A stretch of DNA of 7,721 nucleotides from Methanomicrobiales archaeon (GCA_012797575.1 JAAZOW010000178.1:1-7721); one strand, 5' to 3'. Positions 1 through 6,370 are shown, numbered from the stretch's first letter. Notes: generated by a model not told the origin, from the sequence alone. Numbers and translations are program-made.

Positions 1-671
1 GTCCCCTCCCCGGTCACGATGCCGGGAGAGCCGTTGAGGAGGATCGGCGTTCCGGCACCGATCGCGAGGCCCATGGGATCGTTCTGGAGGGGGTTGATCT
101 CGCCGCACCCGCTGACCGAGACCTCCCGGAAGGGCCCTTGGAGTCCCTCGATCGAGAATATCGTCTTGACTCGTGCTGCCTGAGTGTTGACGTAGGCGGT
201 GTAGTTTTTGCAGGCGGTCCGTGTGGTGAAGAGTCGGGCGAACGTGAGGTCATCGATGGTCACATCCGCCTCGACCGTGCGGTCTGCAGCCTCCACCACC
301 ACTTCGATACCACACCCTTCGACGATATCGCGGAAGAGGTGCCCACCCCCGTAACCGGCCCCGGCATGGGCGGTCCCCGAGGCTATCAGGTCGACGACAC
401 CGAGCCGTTCGTTCGGGCAGGGGCCAGGCATGCAGGGGACGCCGTTTAGCCAGATCCGCTCAGCCCGCTCGAAAGTTCCCGGCCCTGCGACCGGCACTGA
501 GAGGACCGCTGCGGTCCCCGACATCACCCCGCATGTCCCGGTGGTGACGACGTCCACGTCAGCGGCCGATATATCTGCACCCTCCCGGACGAGGCGTTTG
601 AACTCCATGGCGGTGTAGACGGTCGCCGAACCTGCCCGGATCTTTTCATCGATATCTGCGATCGTCTTCAT
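1..671 (-). CDS. DUF39 (COG1900) protein, probably methanogenesis marker 16 metalloprotein (C-terminus cut by window edge)
   Basis: The first 223 residues are visible and the frame is still open at base 1. Recognisable DUF39 landmarks are TTGTCGVMSG (43-52), LNGVPCMPGPCPNE (75-88), YGGGH (107-111) and NPLQNDP (193-199). DUF39 includes the archaeal homocysteine-forming proteins and the methanogen-restricted marker 16 family, whose exact role is unknown. The cysteine-containing DCYPR-like stretch I recall from the homocysteine-forming branch is not apparent; the region after the YGGGH block reads EAADRTVEADV. I therefore favour marker 16. Cysteines at 47, 80, 85, 120, 154 and 189 could serve metal or thiol chemistry. 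The ATG at 671 overlaps the upstream Fe-S gene's stop by 4 nt (ATGA) and has a GAGGAT-like ribosome site about 8 nt ahead. A C-terminal ferredoxin domain, expected for marker 16, would lie outside the window. Confidence 0.8.
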   Translation of the reverse strand, partial: MKTIADIDEKIRAGSATVYTAMEFKRLVREGADISAADVDVVTTGTCGVMSGTAAVLSVPVAGPGTFERAERIWLNGVPCMPGPCPNERLGVVDLIASGTAHAGAGYGGGHLFRDIVEGCGIEVVVEAADRTVEADVTIDDLTFARLFTTRTACKNYTAYVNTQAARVKTIFSIEGLQGPFREVSVSGCGEINPLQNDPMGLAIGAGTPILLNGSPGIVTGEG

Positions 672-1285
672 AGACGGACATCCTCCACCCGCACATGGAG
701 ACCCGACGCCTTTGCGAGGATCATGTTCACAACCCCCGTGTGTGCGAGATTCATCATACAGTAGCCCGGCAGGAACCGTTGCCGCATCCCGAAGGTAGGT
801 TCGCGCCGCACCGTCCGGCCGATCCCCTCAAACCCGATGATGTGATATGCCTCGATGTTCTTAAACCCTCCACCCCGGGAGGCCTGCGGTCCGACGACCT
901 GGCAGGTGAGGAGACCGCTTACAGGGTTTGTGTGGGTGACCGAGAGGACGTGTTGGACCGGACAGCCCGCACCGGTCGGCCTCCCGACGACGATATCTCC
1001 GGGCACAATCTCCCACGCCTCCACGAGGTCGGGGCGGAAGGGGAGGACGATCTTTCTCGCCGAGATCTCGCCCGGGAGGGGGTCGAGTATGAAGTCGTAC
1101 TCCATGCCGAGGATGTCCCGGCCGGTGTGGCAGGCCTCTCCCTCGAACCGGGGGAGGGGTGTCTCGGTGGAGTAGTAGATGCAGTCCGGGAGTTCTTTTT
1201 CTCCCTCCTGAACCAGGGTGAGGAACGCCTCGCAGGTCGGGGCCCCGCATGCCCCGCAGTCCTTCCCGGGCGGAGTCCATGCCAT
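668..1285 (-). CDS. Iron-sulfur cluster-binding protein, 205 aa
   Basis: The N-terminus holds a four-cysteine motif, C10-x2-C13-x4-C18-x16-C35, with the GACGAPTCEAF context of the small 4Fe-4S domain also found in RnfB and in the corrinoid/Fe-S protein of acetyl-CoA synthase. This predicts one 4Fe-4S cluster. The remaining ~165 residues are unfamiliar to me. They are rich in beta-type segments and carry four more cysteines (52, 108, 128, 176). There is no signal peptide or membrane segment, so the protein is probably cytoplasmic. It is third in the four-gene operon, starting 3 nt after the GTPase stop and overlapping the DUF39 gene by 4 nt. It may deliver electrons or a cluster to the DUF39 protein; that is inferred only from gene order. 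The first in-frame ATG (1285) is used; a second ATG just downstream is out of frame. Confidence 0.87.
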   Translation of the reverse strand: MAWTPPGKDCGACGAPTCEAFLTLVQEGEKELPDCIYYSTETPLPRFEGEACHTGRDILGMEYDFILDPLPGEISARKIVLPFRPDLVEAWEIVPGDIVVGRPTGAGCPVQHVLSVTHTNPVSGLLTCQVVGPQASRGGGFKNIEAYHIIGFEGIGRTVRREPTFGMRQRFLPGYCMMNLAHTGVVNMILAKASGLHVRVEDVRL

Positions 1286-1288
1286 GGA

Positions 1289-1996
1289 TCAGTCCCCCCG
1301 GTAGAGGTGATCGGCGCCTTCAAGCTTCCGGATGACCCCGAAATGGTGTTGCCACCCGATATCGGTCTTTCCTATGCAGATGGTGCAGACACCGAGCGGT
1401 GGTGCGCCCCGGAGCACGATCGCGTCCGGGTCGGTTATGTCCGGGCAGTCCTCGATCGCCCGGAGGAGGTAGCGCATGCCGGTTCCCTGGAGGGCATTCG
1501 TCTCCACGATCTCGAGATCCGGGTTCACCTCCCGGATCCGTTCCCGGAAGACCTCTTTCTCGGCCTGGGAGACGAGATCGATCCGGGTCACGACCGCCAT
1601 ATCGGCGAGCGCGAGCATAGCGGCCATCTTCAGGGGTGTGTTCGTCCCCGAGACCGCGGAGAGGACGGCGATCCCGAGTCCCTGCGTCGTGTAGGGAGAG
1701 CAGCGGAGGCAGAGCCCGGCGCTCTCGATAAGGAGGAGGTCGGCACTCTCCTCCTCGGCCCAGGTGATGGCGTCCCGCATCACCATCACCCCGGCGTGGT
1801 CAGGGCAGAGGTCGCCTGAGCAGATCTTCCGCGCCGGTATGCCGAACTCGGCCGCGAGCTCCTCGTCTTCAAACGCCCGGACGACATCGATCTTCAGGTA
1901 GGCGGTCCTGTGCCGATCCTGGAGGGCACGGACGGTCTGCCGCACGACGGCGGTCTTCCCGGCGGAGGGAGGGCCTGCGATGATGACGAGTCTCAT
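1289..1996 (-). CDS. P-loop GTPase of the HypB/UreG/CobW (SIMIBI) type, 235 aa
   Basis: Walker A is GPPSAGKT (8-15), like the PPSAGKT form in hydrogenase maturation protein HypB. KID (35-37) and ESAG (91-94) fit switch and Walker B regions of metallochaperone GTPases. The expected NKxD base-recognition motif appears as TRID (137-140), so guanine specificity is probable but unproven. Three cysteine pairs stand out: C59-x4-C64, C96-x2-C99 and C204-x2-C207, the last followed by H217-H218, giving possible metal or Fe-S ligands. Relatives use GTP hydrolysis to insert nickel or cobalt into enzymes. Here the target is unknown; the neighbouring Fe-S and DUF39 proteins are natural candidates. The start codon overlaps the ABC ATPase stop by 4 nt (ATGA) and a GGAG lies just ahead. 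It is not HypB itself: no hydrogenase genes are nearby and the cysteine layout differs. Confidence 0.87.
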   Translation of the reverse strand: MRLVIIAGPPSAGKTAVVRQTVRALQDRHRTAYLKIDVVRAFEDEELAAEFGIPARKICSGDLCPDHAGVMVMRDAITWAEEESADLLLIESAGLCLRCSPYTTQGLGIAVLSAVSGTNTPLKMAAMLALADMAVVTRIDLVSQAEKEVFRERIREVNPDLEIVETNALQGTGMRYLLRAIEDCPDITDPDAIVLRGAPPLGVCTICIGKTDIGWQHHFGVIRKLEGADHLYRGD

Positions 1997-2772
1997 GCTC
2001 CGGCCGATCCTGTGATCAGGTTTCCTGCCCGGATCTCCTCACGCATACGGTGGAGGATGCCATCGAGGCGGCGGGCCTCCCTCAGGGCAGCGTCTTCACG
2101 GCCATTGGGCTCGATGATCTGCTCGACCGCTCCATCGCGCATGACGATCCGCCGGGCCGAGAGGAGGGAGACGAGGGGGTCGTGCGTGACAAAGATGACC
2201 GCCTTCCCGCCCGCCCGGAGGACCTCGATCACCCGCTCTTTGAAGATCCCGGCATTCTCCACCTCATCGAGGAGGAGGATGGGGGCTGCAGCGATCATGA
2301 CCGCATCGGCCACGAGGAGCGAGCGGGTCTGTCCACCGGAGAGAGCGGTCATCCGGGTGCCCGGCCGGATCGCCTCACCCGTGAATTCGTTTGCGAGATC
2401 GATCGTCTGCCCGATGATCCCTTCGTCCTCGATCTTTCGGGACCGGATGTGCATCGCGAGGAACTCCTCGACCGAGAGATCGGCGAGGCACTGGGTGTTC
2501 TGAGTGATCAGGGCGACGGGTTTGTGTGCCGGGTCGCGGACGAACTCTTCAGGGGGATAATCGCCGTTGACGAGGATCGTCCGGCCCGTGGCCGTATCGT
2601 TCCGGGCGAAGACCTCGATGTCGTTTATGAGAGCGCTCTTCCCGGAGCCGGTGGGACCTACGATGGATATCGTATCCCCCGGGCGGATGGTGATCGCGCG
2701 GAACCGTTCTGGCTCGCCGCCCCGGCTCCGGCCAGGGAGGATCGTGATCTCCCGGATGGATGTGGGGTTCAT
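1993..2772 (-). CDS. Orphan ABC-type ATPase, 259 aa, first gene of the operon
   Basis: All ABC nucleotide-binding motifs are present: Walker A GPTGSGKS (39-46), Q-loop Q91, signature LSGGQ (144-148), Walker B ILLLDE (165-170) and switch histidine H197. It is a single domain with no membrane segment, and no permease or binding protein is encoded nearby. A soluble SufC-like or MCR-activation (A2-like) role in cofactor assembly is therefore as plausible as transport. The open frame continues upstream to 3156, but that extension crosses the promoter region and runs antisense to the regulator gene, so it is rejected. The ATG at 2772 begins MNPTSIREITIL directly ahead of the ATPase fold. There is no Shine-Dalgarno sequence before it (a run of C precedes), which fits a leaderless or short-leader transcript from the AT-rich stretch at 2797-2830. 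An ATG at 2832 is a weaker alternative. Confidence 0.85.
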   Translation of the reverse strand: MNPTSIREITILPGRSRGGEPERFRAITIRPGDTISIVGPTGSGKSALINDIEVFARNDTATGRTILVNGDYPPEEFVRDPAHKPVALITQNTQCLADLSVEEFLAMHIRSRKIEDEGIIGQTIDLANEFTGEAIRPGTRMTALSGGQTRSLLVADAVMIAAAPILLLDEVENAGIFKERVIEVLRAGGKAVIFVTHDPLVSLLSARRIVMRDGAVEQIIEPNGREDAALREARRLDGILHRMREEIRAGNLITGSAGA

Positions 2773-2796
2773 GGGGGGAGGGTTATCGCGGGGCTT

Positions 2797-2830
2797 GATA
2801 ATATTTGTCTTATGTCTCGAATATATGACC
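2797..2830 (-). promoter_or_regulatory. Probable promoter of the four-gene operon, with possible operator
   Basis: Read on the minus strand, two TATA-like elements occur: TCATATATTC (about 2828-2819) and CAAATATTATC (about 2810-2800). The second lies about 32 bases ahead of the ATG at 2772, which would give an almost leaderless mRNA, in line with the absent ribosome site. An imperfect inverted repeat, GTCTTAT (2807-2813) and ATATGAC (2823-2829), overlaps the elements and could bind the divergent regulator. The AT-rich block stands out sharply from the GC-rich surroundings. The exact start of transcription cannot be seen. Confidence 0.5.
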
Positions 2831-2837
2831 ATACTTG

Positions 2838-2850
2838 GAAAAATATATCT
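2838..2850 (+). promoter_or_regulatory. TATA box and BRE of the HTH regulator gene
   Basis: GGAAAAATATAT reads as a purine-rich BRE followed by a TATA box centred near 2845. Archaeal transcription normally starts about 25-27 bases downstream, here around 2871. That is only 3-4 bases before the ATG at 2875, so the mRNA is predicted to be leaderless; no ribosome-binding site is present, consistent with this. Confidence 0.6.
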
Positions 2851-2874
2851 CAAATAGTCTCCTAAAGTAGAGTA

Positions 2875-3360
2875 ATGTTGTCGCAAAGGATCTTTGAGGT
2901 CGAGTTTGCCGAGGCACTCCAGGAGGAGCTTGACCGCCAGGGCATGACCATCCGGGAACTCGCGGATCTGGCGGGAATCCCACCCGCCACCCTCTACAAA
3001 CTCACATCGGGGAAGACTGACCCACGGTTCTCCACCGTCAGAAAGATAGTGAACGTCCTCGAACCCCAGGAGAGGAGTTTCATCGGCGTCATCGCGGCGC
3101 GGTTCCTGCTGGACGAACTGGATAACCGCGATATCGTGGTCAACGGCCAGAAGCACCGGGTCCGGGGTTACTCAGCGGATTCTCTCGATGAGTGTATCAT
3201 CGCCGCTGTGAGGGCCGAGAAGGAGGGGGCGCTCGGGATCATCTGCGCCCCCATCCTCGCCAAGATCGTGGAAAAGATCGTCGATTGCCCGGTGGCAATC
3301 ATCAAACCGCACCAAAAAACCCTGATCGAGGCGATCGAGACGATCGCAAGGAGGATTTAG
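2875..3360 (+). CDS. XRE-type HTH transcriptional regulator with C-terminal sensor-like domain, 161 aa
   Basis: Residues about 11-66 form a Cro/C1-type helix-turn-helix; the segment MTIRELADLAGIPPATLYKL (24-43) is the recognition unit, followed by the usual SGKTDPRFSTVRKI. The C-terminal part (about 100-161) alternates helix and strand: GALGIICAP, then VDCPVAIIKP, then TLIEAIETIARR. This resembles the latter half of the PrpR N-terminal sensory fold, which binds small ligands, but the resemblance is by eye only. The gene is divergent from the ABC ATPase operon with about 100 bp between starts, a typical arrangement for a local regulator, so it probably controls that operon and itself. The ATG at 2875 is preferred because the TATA box lies about 30 bases upstream. 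No effector is predictable. Confidence 0.86.
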   Translation: MLSQRIFEVEFAEALQEELDRQGMTIRELADLAGIPPATLYKLTSGKTDPRFSTVRKIVNVLEPQERSFIGVIAARFLLDELDNRDIVVNGQKHRVRGYSADSLDECIIAAVRAEKEGALGIICAPILAKIVEKIVDCPVAIIKPHQKTLIEAIETIARRI

Positions 3361-3390
3361 GGAGAGGTGTGAGAGCCCTCCTCACCGGAA
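3361..3390. other. Convergent intergenic gap with weak hairpin
   Basis: Only 21 bases separate the regulator stop from the Nudix stop, which face each other. A weak, bulged stem (GGTG at 3366-3369 with CACC at 3383-3386, plus GAG/CTC inside) spans the junction and runs into the end of the Nudix gene. There is no T-run next to it, so a terminator function is not supported. Confidence 0.2.
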
Positions 3391-3792
3391 GATATCTTCC
3401 CGTCTCAGAAACAACCCCCGAAACTGCTCTGAAAGGTCCATCGCCATCGCCTCCCCGGGGTCGACCCAGGCGTAGTCCTCATGTTCCGGGCTGAGGTCGA
3501 CCTCGGTCCCGTCGGCATCACAGATCATGATCAGGTAGGCGATCCTCTTCGTCGGGAGATCGAGCTCCCCGGCGCCCGCGACGTGCCGGAGGGTGATCCG
3601 CATCCCGGTCTCCTCCCGGGCCTCCCGCCGGAGGGCGCGATCAAAGGTCTCACCGGGATCGAGCGTCCCTCCGGGGAGATCCCACTTCTCCGGGTTGATG
3701 GGGTCATCGGCGGCACGCTTCAGGAGGAGAACCTTCCCTGAACCATCCCGGATGAGCGCTGATGTGGCAAGGTAGAACGGTTTTTCGGGCAT
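3382..3792 (-). CDS. Nudix hydrolase, 136 aa
   Basis: A perfect Nudix box, G-x5-E-x7-REUxEExGU, occupies residues 42-64, with metal-binding glutamates in REAREE (56-61). The N-terminus FYLATSALIRDGSGKVLLLKR is the usual first strand pair of the fold, and WDLPGG precedes the box. Such enzymes hydrolyse nucleoside diphosphates linked to another group. The substrate (oxidised nucleotide, ADP-ribose or another) cannot be told from the sequence. I chose the ATG at 3792 because the fold starts right after it. An in-frame ATG at 3834 (150 aa) and a TTG at 3846 are alternatives that add an unconserved-looking leader; none has a clear ribosome site. The gene is convergent with the HTH regulator and divergent from the permease gene. 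Confidence 0.88.
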   Translation of the reverse strand: MPEKPFYLATSALIRDGSGKVLLLKRAADDPINPEKWDLPGGTLDPGETFDRALRREAREETGMRITLRHVAGAGELDLPTKRIAYLIMICDADGTEVDLSPEHEDYAWVDPGEAMAMDLSEQFRGLFLRREDIFR

Positions 3793-3894
3793 ACTTCCAG
3801 GATAGATCCCTGCCGGTAGAAAAACCTCATCCATAGAAGAACCCAAGAGCCATCAGAACCTACCTTGATGAAACAGGAGGGAGCTTCCCCACCC

Positions 3895-4827
3895 ATGAAC
3901 GGTATGGCCGCTGATTTCCTGGTCGCCGCCGACCAGATCTTCATCCTGGTGCTGCTGATCGCTGCCGGATACGCCGCCGTGTCGACCGGGATCATGGACC
4001 CCCGGGCCACCCGGGGGCTCTCCGGGCTCCTCGTCAACGTCACCATACCGGCGCTGATCATCGCCTCCATGCAGGTCCCTATCACCGCTGCACGCCTCGC
4101 TGGAGCCGAGATCCTCTTCTTCGCGACGGTGATGCTCTTCGTCCTCTCGTTCGCCGTCGCCTGGGCCACGTCGAGAGCGATGCCGATGGCCTCCTCAGAG
4201 CGAGGGGTCTTTGAGTTCGCCATCGTCTTTGGAAACGTGGGGTTCATGGGATTCCCCGTTGCCCAGGCGCTCTTCGGGGATGAATCGCTCTTCTACGTCG
4301 CCATATTCAACCTCATCTTCAACCTACTCGTCTTCTCGGTCGGTATAGCGATGCTCACCAGGGGGAGGGGGGAGGGATTTGATCCCGGTCTGCTCGCAAA
4401 CCCTGGTATTGCAGCCTCCGTCGCTGGGTTCCTCCTCTTTCTCGGGTCAGTGGAGATACCGTCCCCCTTCATCGATGCGATCGGCCTCCTCGGCGGGGTG
4501 ACCACGCCGCTTGCTATGATCGTCATCGGGGCGATGATCGCAACATTCCCGGTGCGGGAGATGGTCAGGGATTGGCGGATCTGGGCGGCGAGCGCCGTCC
4601 TCCTCCTTGTGATCCCGGTGGCTTACTGTTGCCTCTTCTCAGCGATATTTGCCGATCCCCTCGTAGATGGCGTCATGATCACGATGGCCGCGATGCCCGC
4701 CGCTGCGAACACCGCCATCTTCGCAGAACAGTATGGCGCTGATGCCAGGCTCGCATCGCAGATCGTCTTCGTTTCGACGATCGGATCGCTGGTCACCATC
4801 CCGTTGGTGACGACGGTGCTGCTGTAG
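3895..4827 (+). CDS. Auxin efflux carrier (AEC) family transporter, 310 aa
   Basis: This is an integral membrane protein with about ten hydrophobic segments in two halves, the organisation of the AEC family (malate permease and auxin carriers). Family landmarks are LLVNVTIPALIIASM (45-59), FGNVGFMGFPV (112-122), TTPLAMIVIGAMIA (203-216) and MPAAANTAIFAEQYG (267-281), which closely match the conserved half-repeats and the second crossover region. It probably moves an organic anion across the cell membrane; the substrate is unknown. The ATG at 3895 lies 14 bases after GGAGG (3876-3880), a rather long spacing. In-frame ATG at 3868 and TTG at 3865 lack a ribosome site, and ATG at 3904 is another option. 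No clear promoter was found, and the gene seems to stand alone between the divergent Nudix gene and the next operon. Confidence 0.9.
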   Translation: MNGMAADFLVAADQIFILVLLIAAGYAAVSTGIMDPRATRGLSGLLVNVTIPALIIASMQVPITAARLAGAEILFFATVMLFVLSFAVAWATSRAMPMASSERGVFEFAIVFGNVGFMGFPVAQALFGDESLFYVAIFNLIFNLLVFSVGIAMLTRGRGEGFDPGLLANPGIAASVAGFLLFLGSVEIPSPFIDAIGLLGGVTTPLAMIVIGAMIATFPVREMVRDWRIWAASAVLLLVIPVAYCCLFSAIFADPLVDGVMITMAAMPAAANTAIFAEQYGADARLASQIVFVSTIGSLVTIPLVTTVLL

Positions 4828-4850
4828 GGCGTGTGTGTACCGGACGCGAG

Positions 4851-4862
4851 GACTTATGTTTA
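4851..4862 (+). promoter_or_regulatory. TATA-like promoter of the JAMM-RibL-export operon
   Basis: CTTATGTTTA, centred near 4857, is a weak TATA match in a 58-bp gap. Initiation about 27 bases downstream falls at about 4884, just before the ATG at 4886, so the first gene would be leaderless. This also argues against the in-frame upstream starts at 4835 and 4856, which lie before or inside the element. Confidence 0.45.
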
Positions 4863-4885
4863 CCTCGTCCCAAGTATTCAGTAGA

Positions 4886-5257
4886 ATGGCTATACGTGGG
4901 ATCAGCAGGGATCTGCTCGCCATGCTCTTTGAACTCGGGCGCGAGCACCACCCAAACGAGTTTGTTGCGGTGTTGCGGGAGCAGGGTGGTGTCATCCGGG
5001 AACTCGATCTGGTGCCCGGCACGATCGTCGGGAGGGAGAGCGCCTCGTTCTTCGTCGATATGCTCCCGCTGGGTATCCGCCAGGCCGGCAGCGCCCATAG
5101 CCATCCGAACGGTGTCCTCTCCCCGTCACCGGCGGATCTCAGATTCTTCCCCCGGGTGGGCCGCTACCATATCATCATCGGGTACCCCTACCGGGAGGGG
5201 GCCTGGCGGTGTTACCGGGCGGATGGCACCCCCACGCACCTCGAGGTGGTTGAATGA
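4886..5257 (+). CDS. JAMM/MPN-domain metalloprotease-like protein (Mov34/MPN/PAD-1 family), 123 aa
   Basis: The zinc signature of JAMM isopeptidases is complete: H71-S-H73-P, then S81-x2-D84 (HSHPNG and SPSPADL), with a candidate catalytic glutamate E25 in HPNEFVAVL. Archaeal members of this family include desampylases that cut ubiquitin-like SAMP modifiers from proteins. Other members act on small-molecule or cysteine-adduct substrates, so the target here is open. The protein is a minimal single domain without signal or membrane segment, so it is cytoplasmic. The frame is open back to 4835, but the promoter position favours the ATG at 4886 (start MAIRGISRDLL). Its stop overlaps the RibL-like gene by 4 nt (ATGA), which indicates translational coupling. 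No ubiquitin-like gene is visible nearby. Confidence 0.85.
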   Translation: MAIRGISRDLLAMLFELGREHHPNEFVAVLREQGGVIRELDLVPGTIVGRESASFFVDMLPLGIRQAGSAHSHPNGVLSPSPADLRFFPRVGRYHIIIGYPYREGAWRCYRADGTPTHLEVVE

Positions 5258-5715
5258 TCCGCGTGGTCGCGACGGGGACGTTTGATATCCTCCATCCCGG
5301 GCACCTCTACTACCTGGAGAAGTCCCGGGAGCTCGGCGACGAGCTCTATGTGATCGTGGCGCGAGATGCGAATGTGAGGCATAAACCAAGACCGATCCTC
5401 CCGGAGGAGCAGAGGCTCCGGATGGTCGAGGCGTTGAAGCCCGTGGATCATGCGCTCCTCGGGGACCTCCACGACATGTTCAGACCGATCGAGGAGATCA
5501 GGCCGGATATCATCACGCTCGGGTTCAACCAGCACTTCGACCCTGGGGTGCTCCGGCAGAAACTCGTGGATCGCGGGCTTGATGCGGACGTCACCCGGAT
5601 ACCCGGATACCCCAATTTGGTCGCCAGCTCATCGAAGATCGTTGAGCTCATCCTCGCCAACCGGGGGCCCGCCCGCTCCGACGGGGGTCATGCGGCCGGT
5701 GCGCATCAGGGGTGA
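5254..5715 (+). CDS. ribL: FAD synthetase (RibL-like FMN adenylyltransferase), 153 aa, lacking cysteines
   Basis: This is a cytidylyltransferase-fold nucleotidyltransferase. GTFDILHPGHLYYL (8-21) carries the nucleotide-binding HPGH (14-17), and the later motifs GFNQH (90-94) and SSSKI (125-129) match the archaeal RibL group. RibL transfers AMP from ATP to FMN to make FAD, the last step of archaeal FAD synthesis. Length fits the ~150 aa family. Oddly, it has no cysteine at all, although two C-terminal cysteines were reported as conserved and important in the characterised Methanocaldococcus enzyme. The last ~15 residues (after ILANRG) look non-conserved and overlap the next gene. It starts within the stop of the JAMM gene (4-nt overlap). 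A glycerol-3-phosphate cytidylyltransferase-like activity is the main alternative. Confidence 0.82.
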   Translation: MIRVVATGTFDILHPGHLYYLEKSRELGDELYVIVARDANVRHKPRPILPEEQRLRMVEALKPVDHALLGDLHDMFRPIEEIRPDIITLGFNQHFDPGVLRQKLVDRGLDADVTRIPGYPNLVASSSKIVELILANRGPARSDGGHAAGAHQG

Positions 5716-6370
5716 CGGCGGGACTGAGGGTTGGCCGGGCTGGCTGAAGGTCTCGGTTCCATTCCTCCTCTGTGGCATCCTGTTTGCTGGAGCAGGGCTT
5801 ATTCTTCCTGGAGAGCAGCGGCTCCTGCTCCTCTGCATGATGGTCGCCTATATCGTGCCGCCGTTTGGCCGGGAGACGATCATACCGGCCAGCATCCTCC
5901 TCGGCATCCCCTGGTGGCTGATTGCGGTTACCCTGGCGTTTCTGGACTTCGCCGGCGGGCTCTTCATGGTCTGGAACTTTCCGCTGGTTCTGCGCATCCC
6001 CTATGTCGGCCCCCGTATCCAGCGCATCATGGTGGCAAGCAGGACCTACCTGGATCAGAGGCCGTGGCTTGAGCGGTTCTACTTCCTCGGCCTCATCGCT
6101 TTCGTGAGCATACCCTTCGATGGGTCGGGGAGCATCATCGCCTCGATCGTCGGGAGGGTGCTCGGTATGACAGAGACGGAGGTCCTCTCCTGCATCACGA
6201 TCGGTGGGGTCATCGGGAGCTTTGCCATCGCCCTCGGTATCGACTACATCACAGGTTTCATGCCCACGGAGGCCGGATCCTGGGTCTCGCTTGCCGTCTT
6301 CCTGATGATAGGCACCACGATCCTGGTGATGTGCCGGAGTTATTCCCGGATGCGGAAGGCGAGCGCCTGA
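5690..6370 (+). CDS. Small multidrug export family membrane protein, 226 aa
   Basis: This is a hydrophobic protein with about six membrane segments (roughly 21-40, 44-59, 66-96, 130-158, 166-187 and 198-216). The pattern YIVPPFGRETIIPASILLGIP (54-74) and FVSIPFDGSGSIIASIVGRVLG (138-159) looks like the small multi-drug export family (PF06695/COG2426), whose members are often annotated as transporters on thin evidence. The two P-x-G-containing half-motifs suggest an internally repeated fold. The ATG at 5690 overlaps the end of the RibL-like gene by 26 nt; a GTG at 5699 is also possible. The frame is open further upstream to 5450, but that stretch is serine/arginine-rich and is the out-of-frame shadow of the RibL-like gene. 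It is probably co-transcribed with the two preceding genes. Substrate unknown. Confidence 0.82.
   Translation: MRPVRIRGDGGTEGWPGWLKVSVPFLLCGILFAGAGLILPGEQRLLLLCMMVAYIVPPFGRETIIPASILLGIPWWLIAVTLAFLDFAGGLFMVWNFPLVLRIPYVGPRIQRIMVASRTYLDQRPWLERFYFLGLIAFVSIPFDGSGSIIASIVGRVLGMTETEVLSCITIGGVIGSFAIALGIDYITGFMPTEAGSWVSLAVFLMIGTTILVMCRSYSRMRKASA

Noticed and set aside
695..1819. 374-aa open frame on the plus strand
   Set aside because: It lies antisense to the Fe-S protein and GTPase genes, which carry clear family motifs. Its translation has no recognisable domain and is the composition shadow of GC-rich coding DNA.
2050..2865. 271-aa plus-strand frame opposite the ABC ATPase
   Set aside because: The minus strand encodes every ABC motif in order; the plus-strand translation is Asp/Gly/Arg-rich without a domain.
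2773..3156. 128-residue N-terminal extension of the ABC ATPase
   Set aside because: It would run through the AT-rich promoter region and antisense to the HTH regulator. The ATPase domain is complete from the ATG at 2772.
3361..3390. Intrinsic terminator between the regulator and Nudix genes
   Set aside because: The stem is short and bulged, with no adjacent T-run on either strand.
5450..5689. 80-residue N-terminal extension of the multidrug-export-family protein
   Set aside because: It is Ser/Arg-rich shadow sequence overlapping the RibL-like gene in another frame; the hydrophobic protein begins at 5690.
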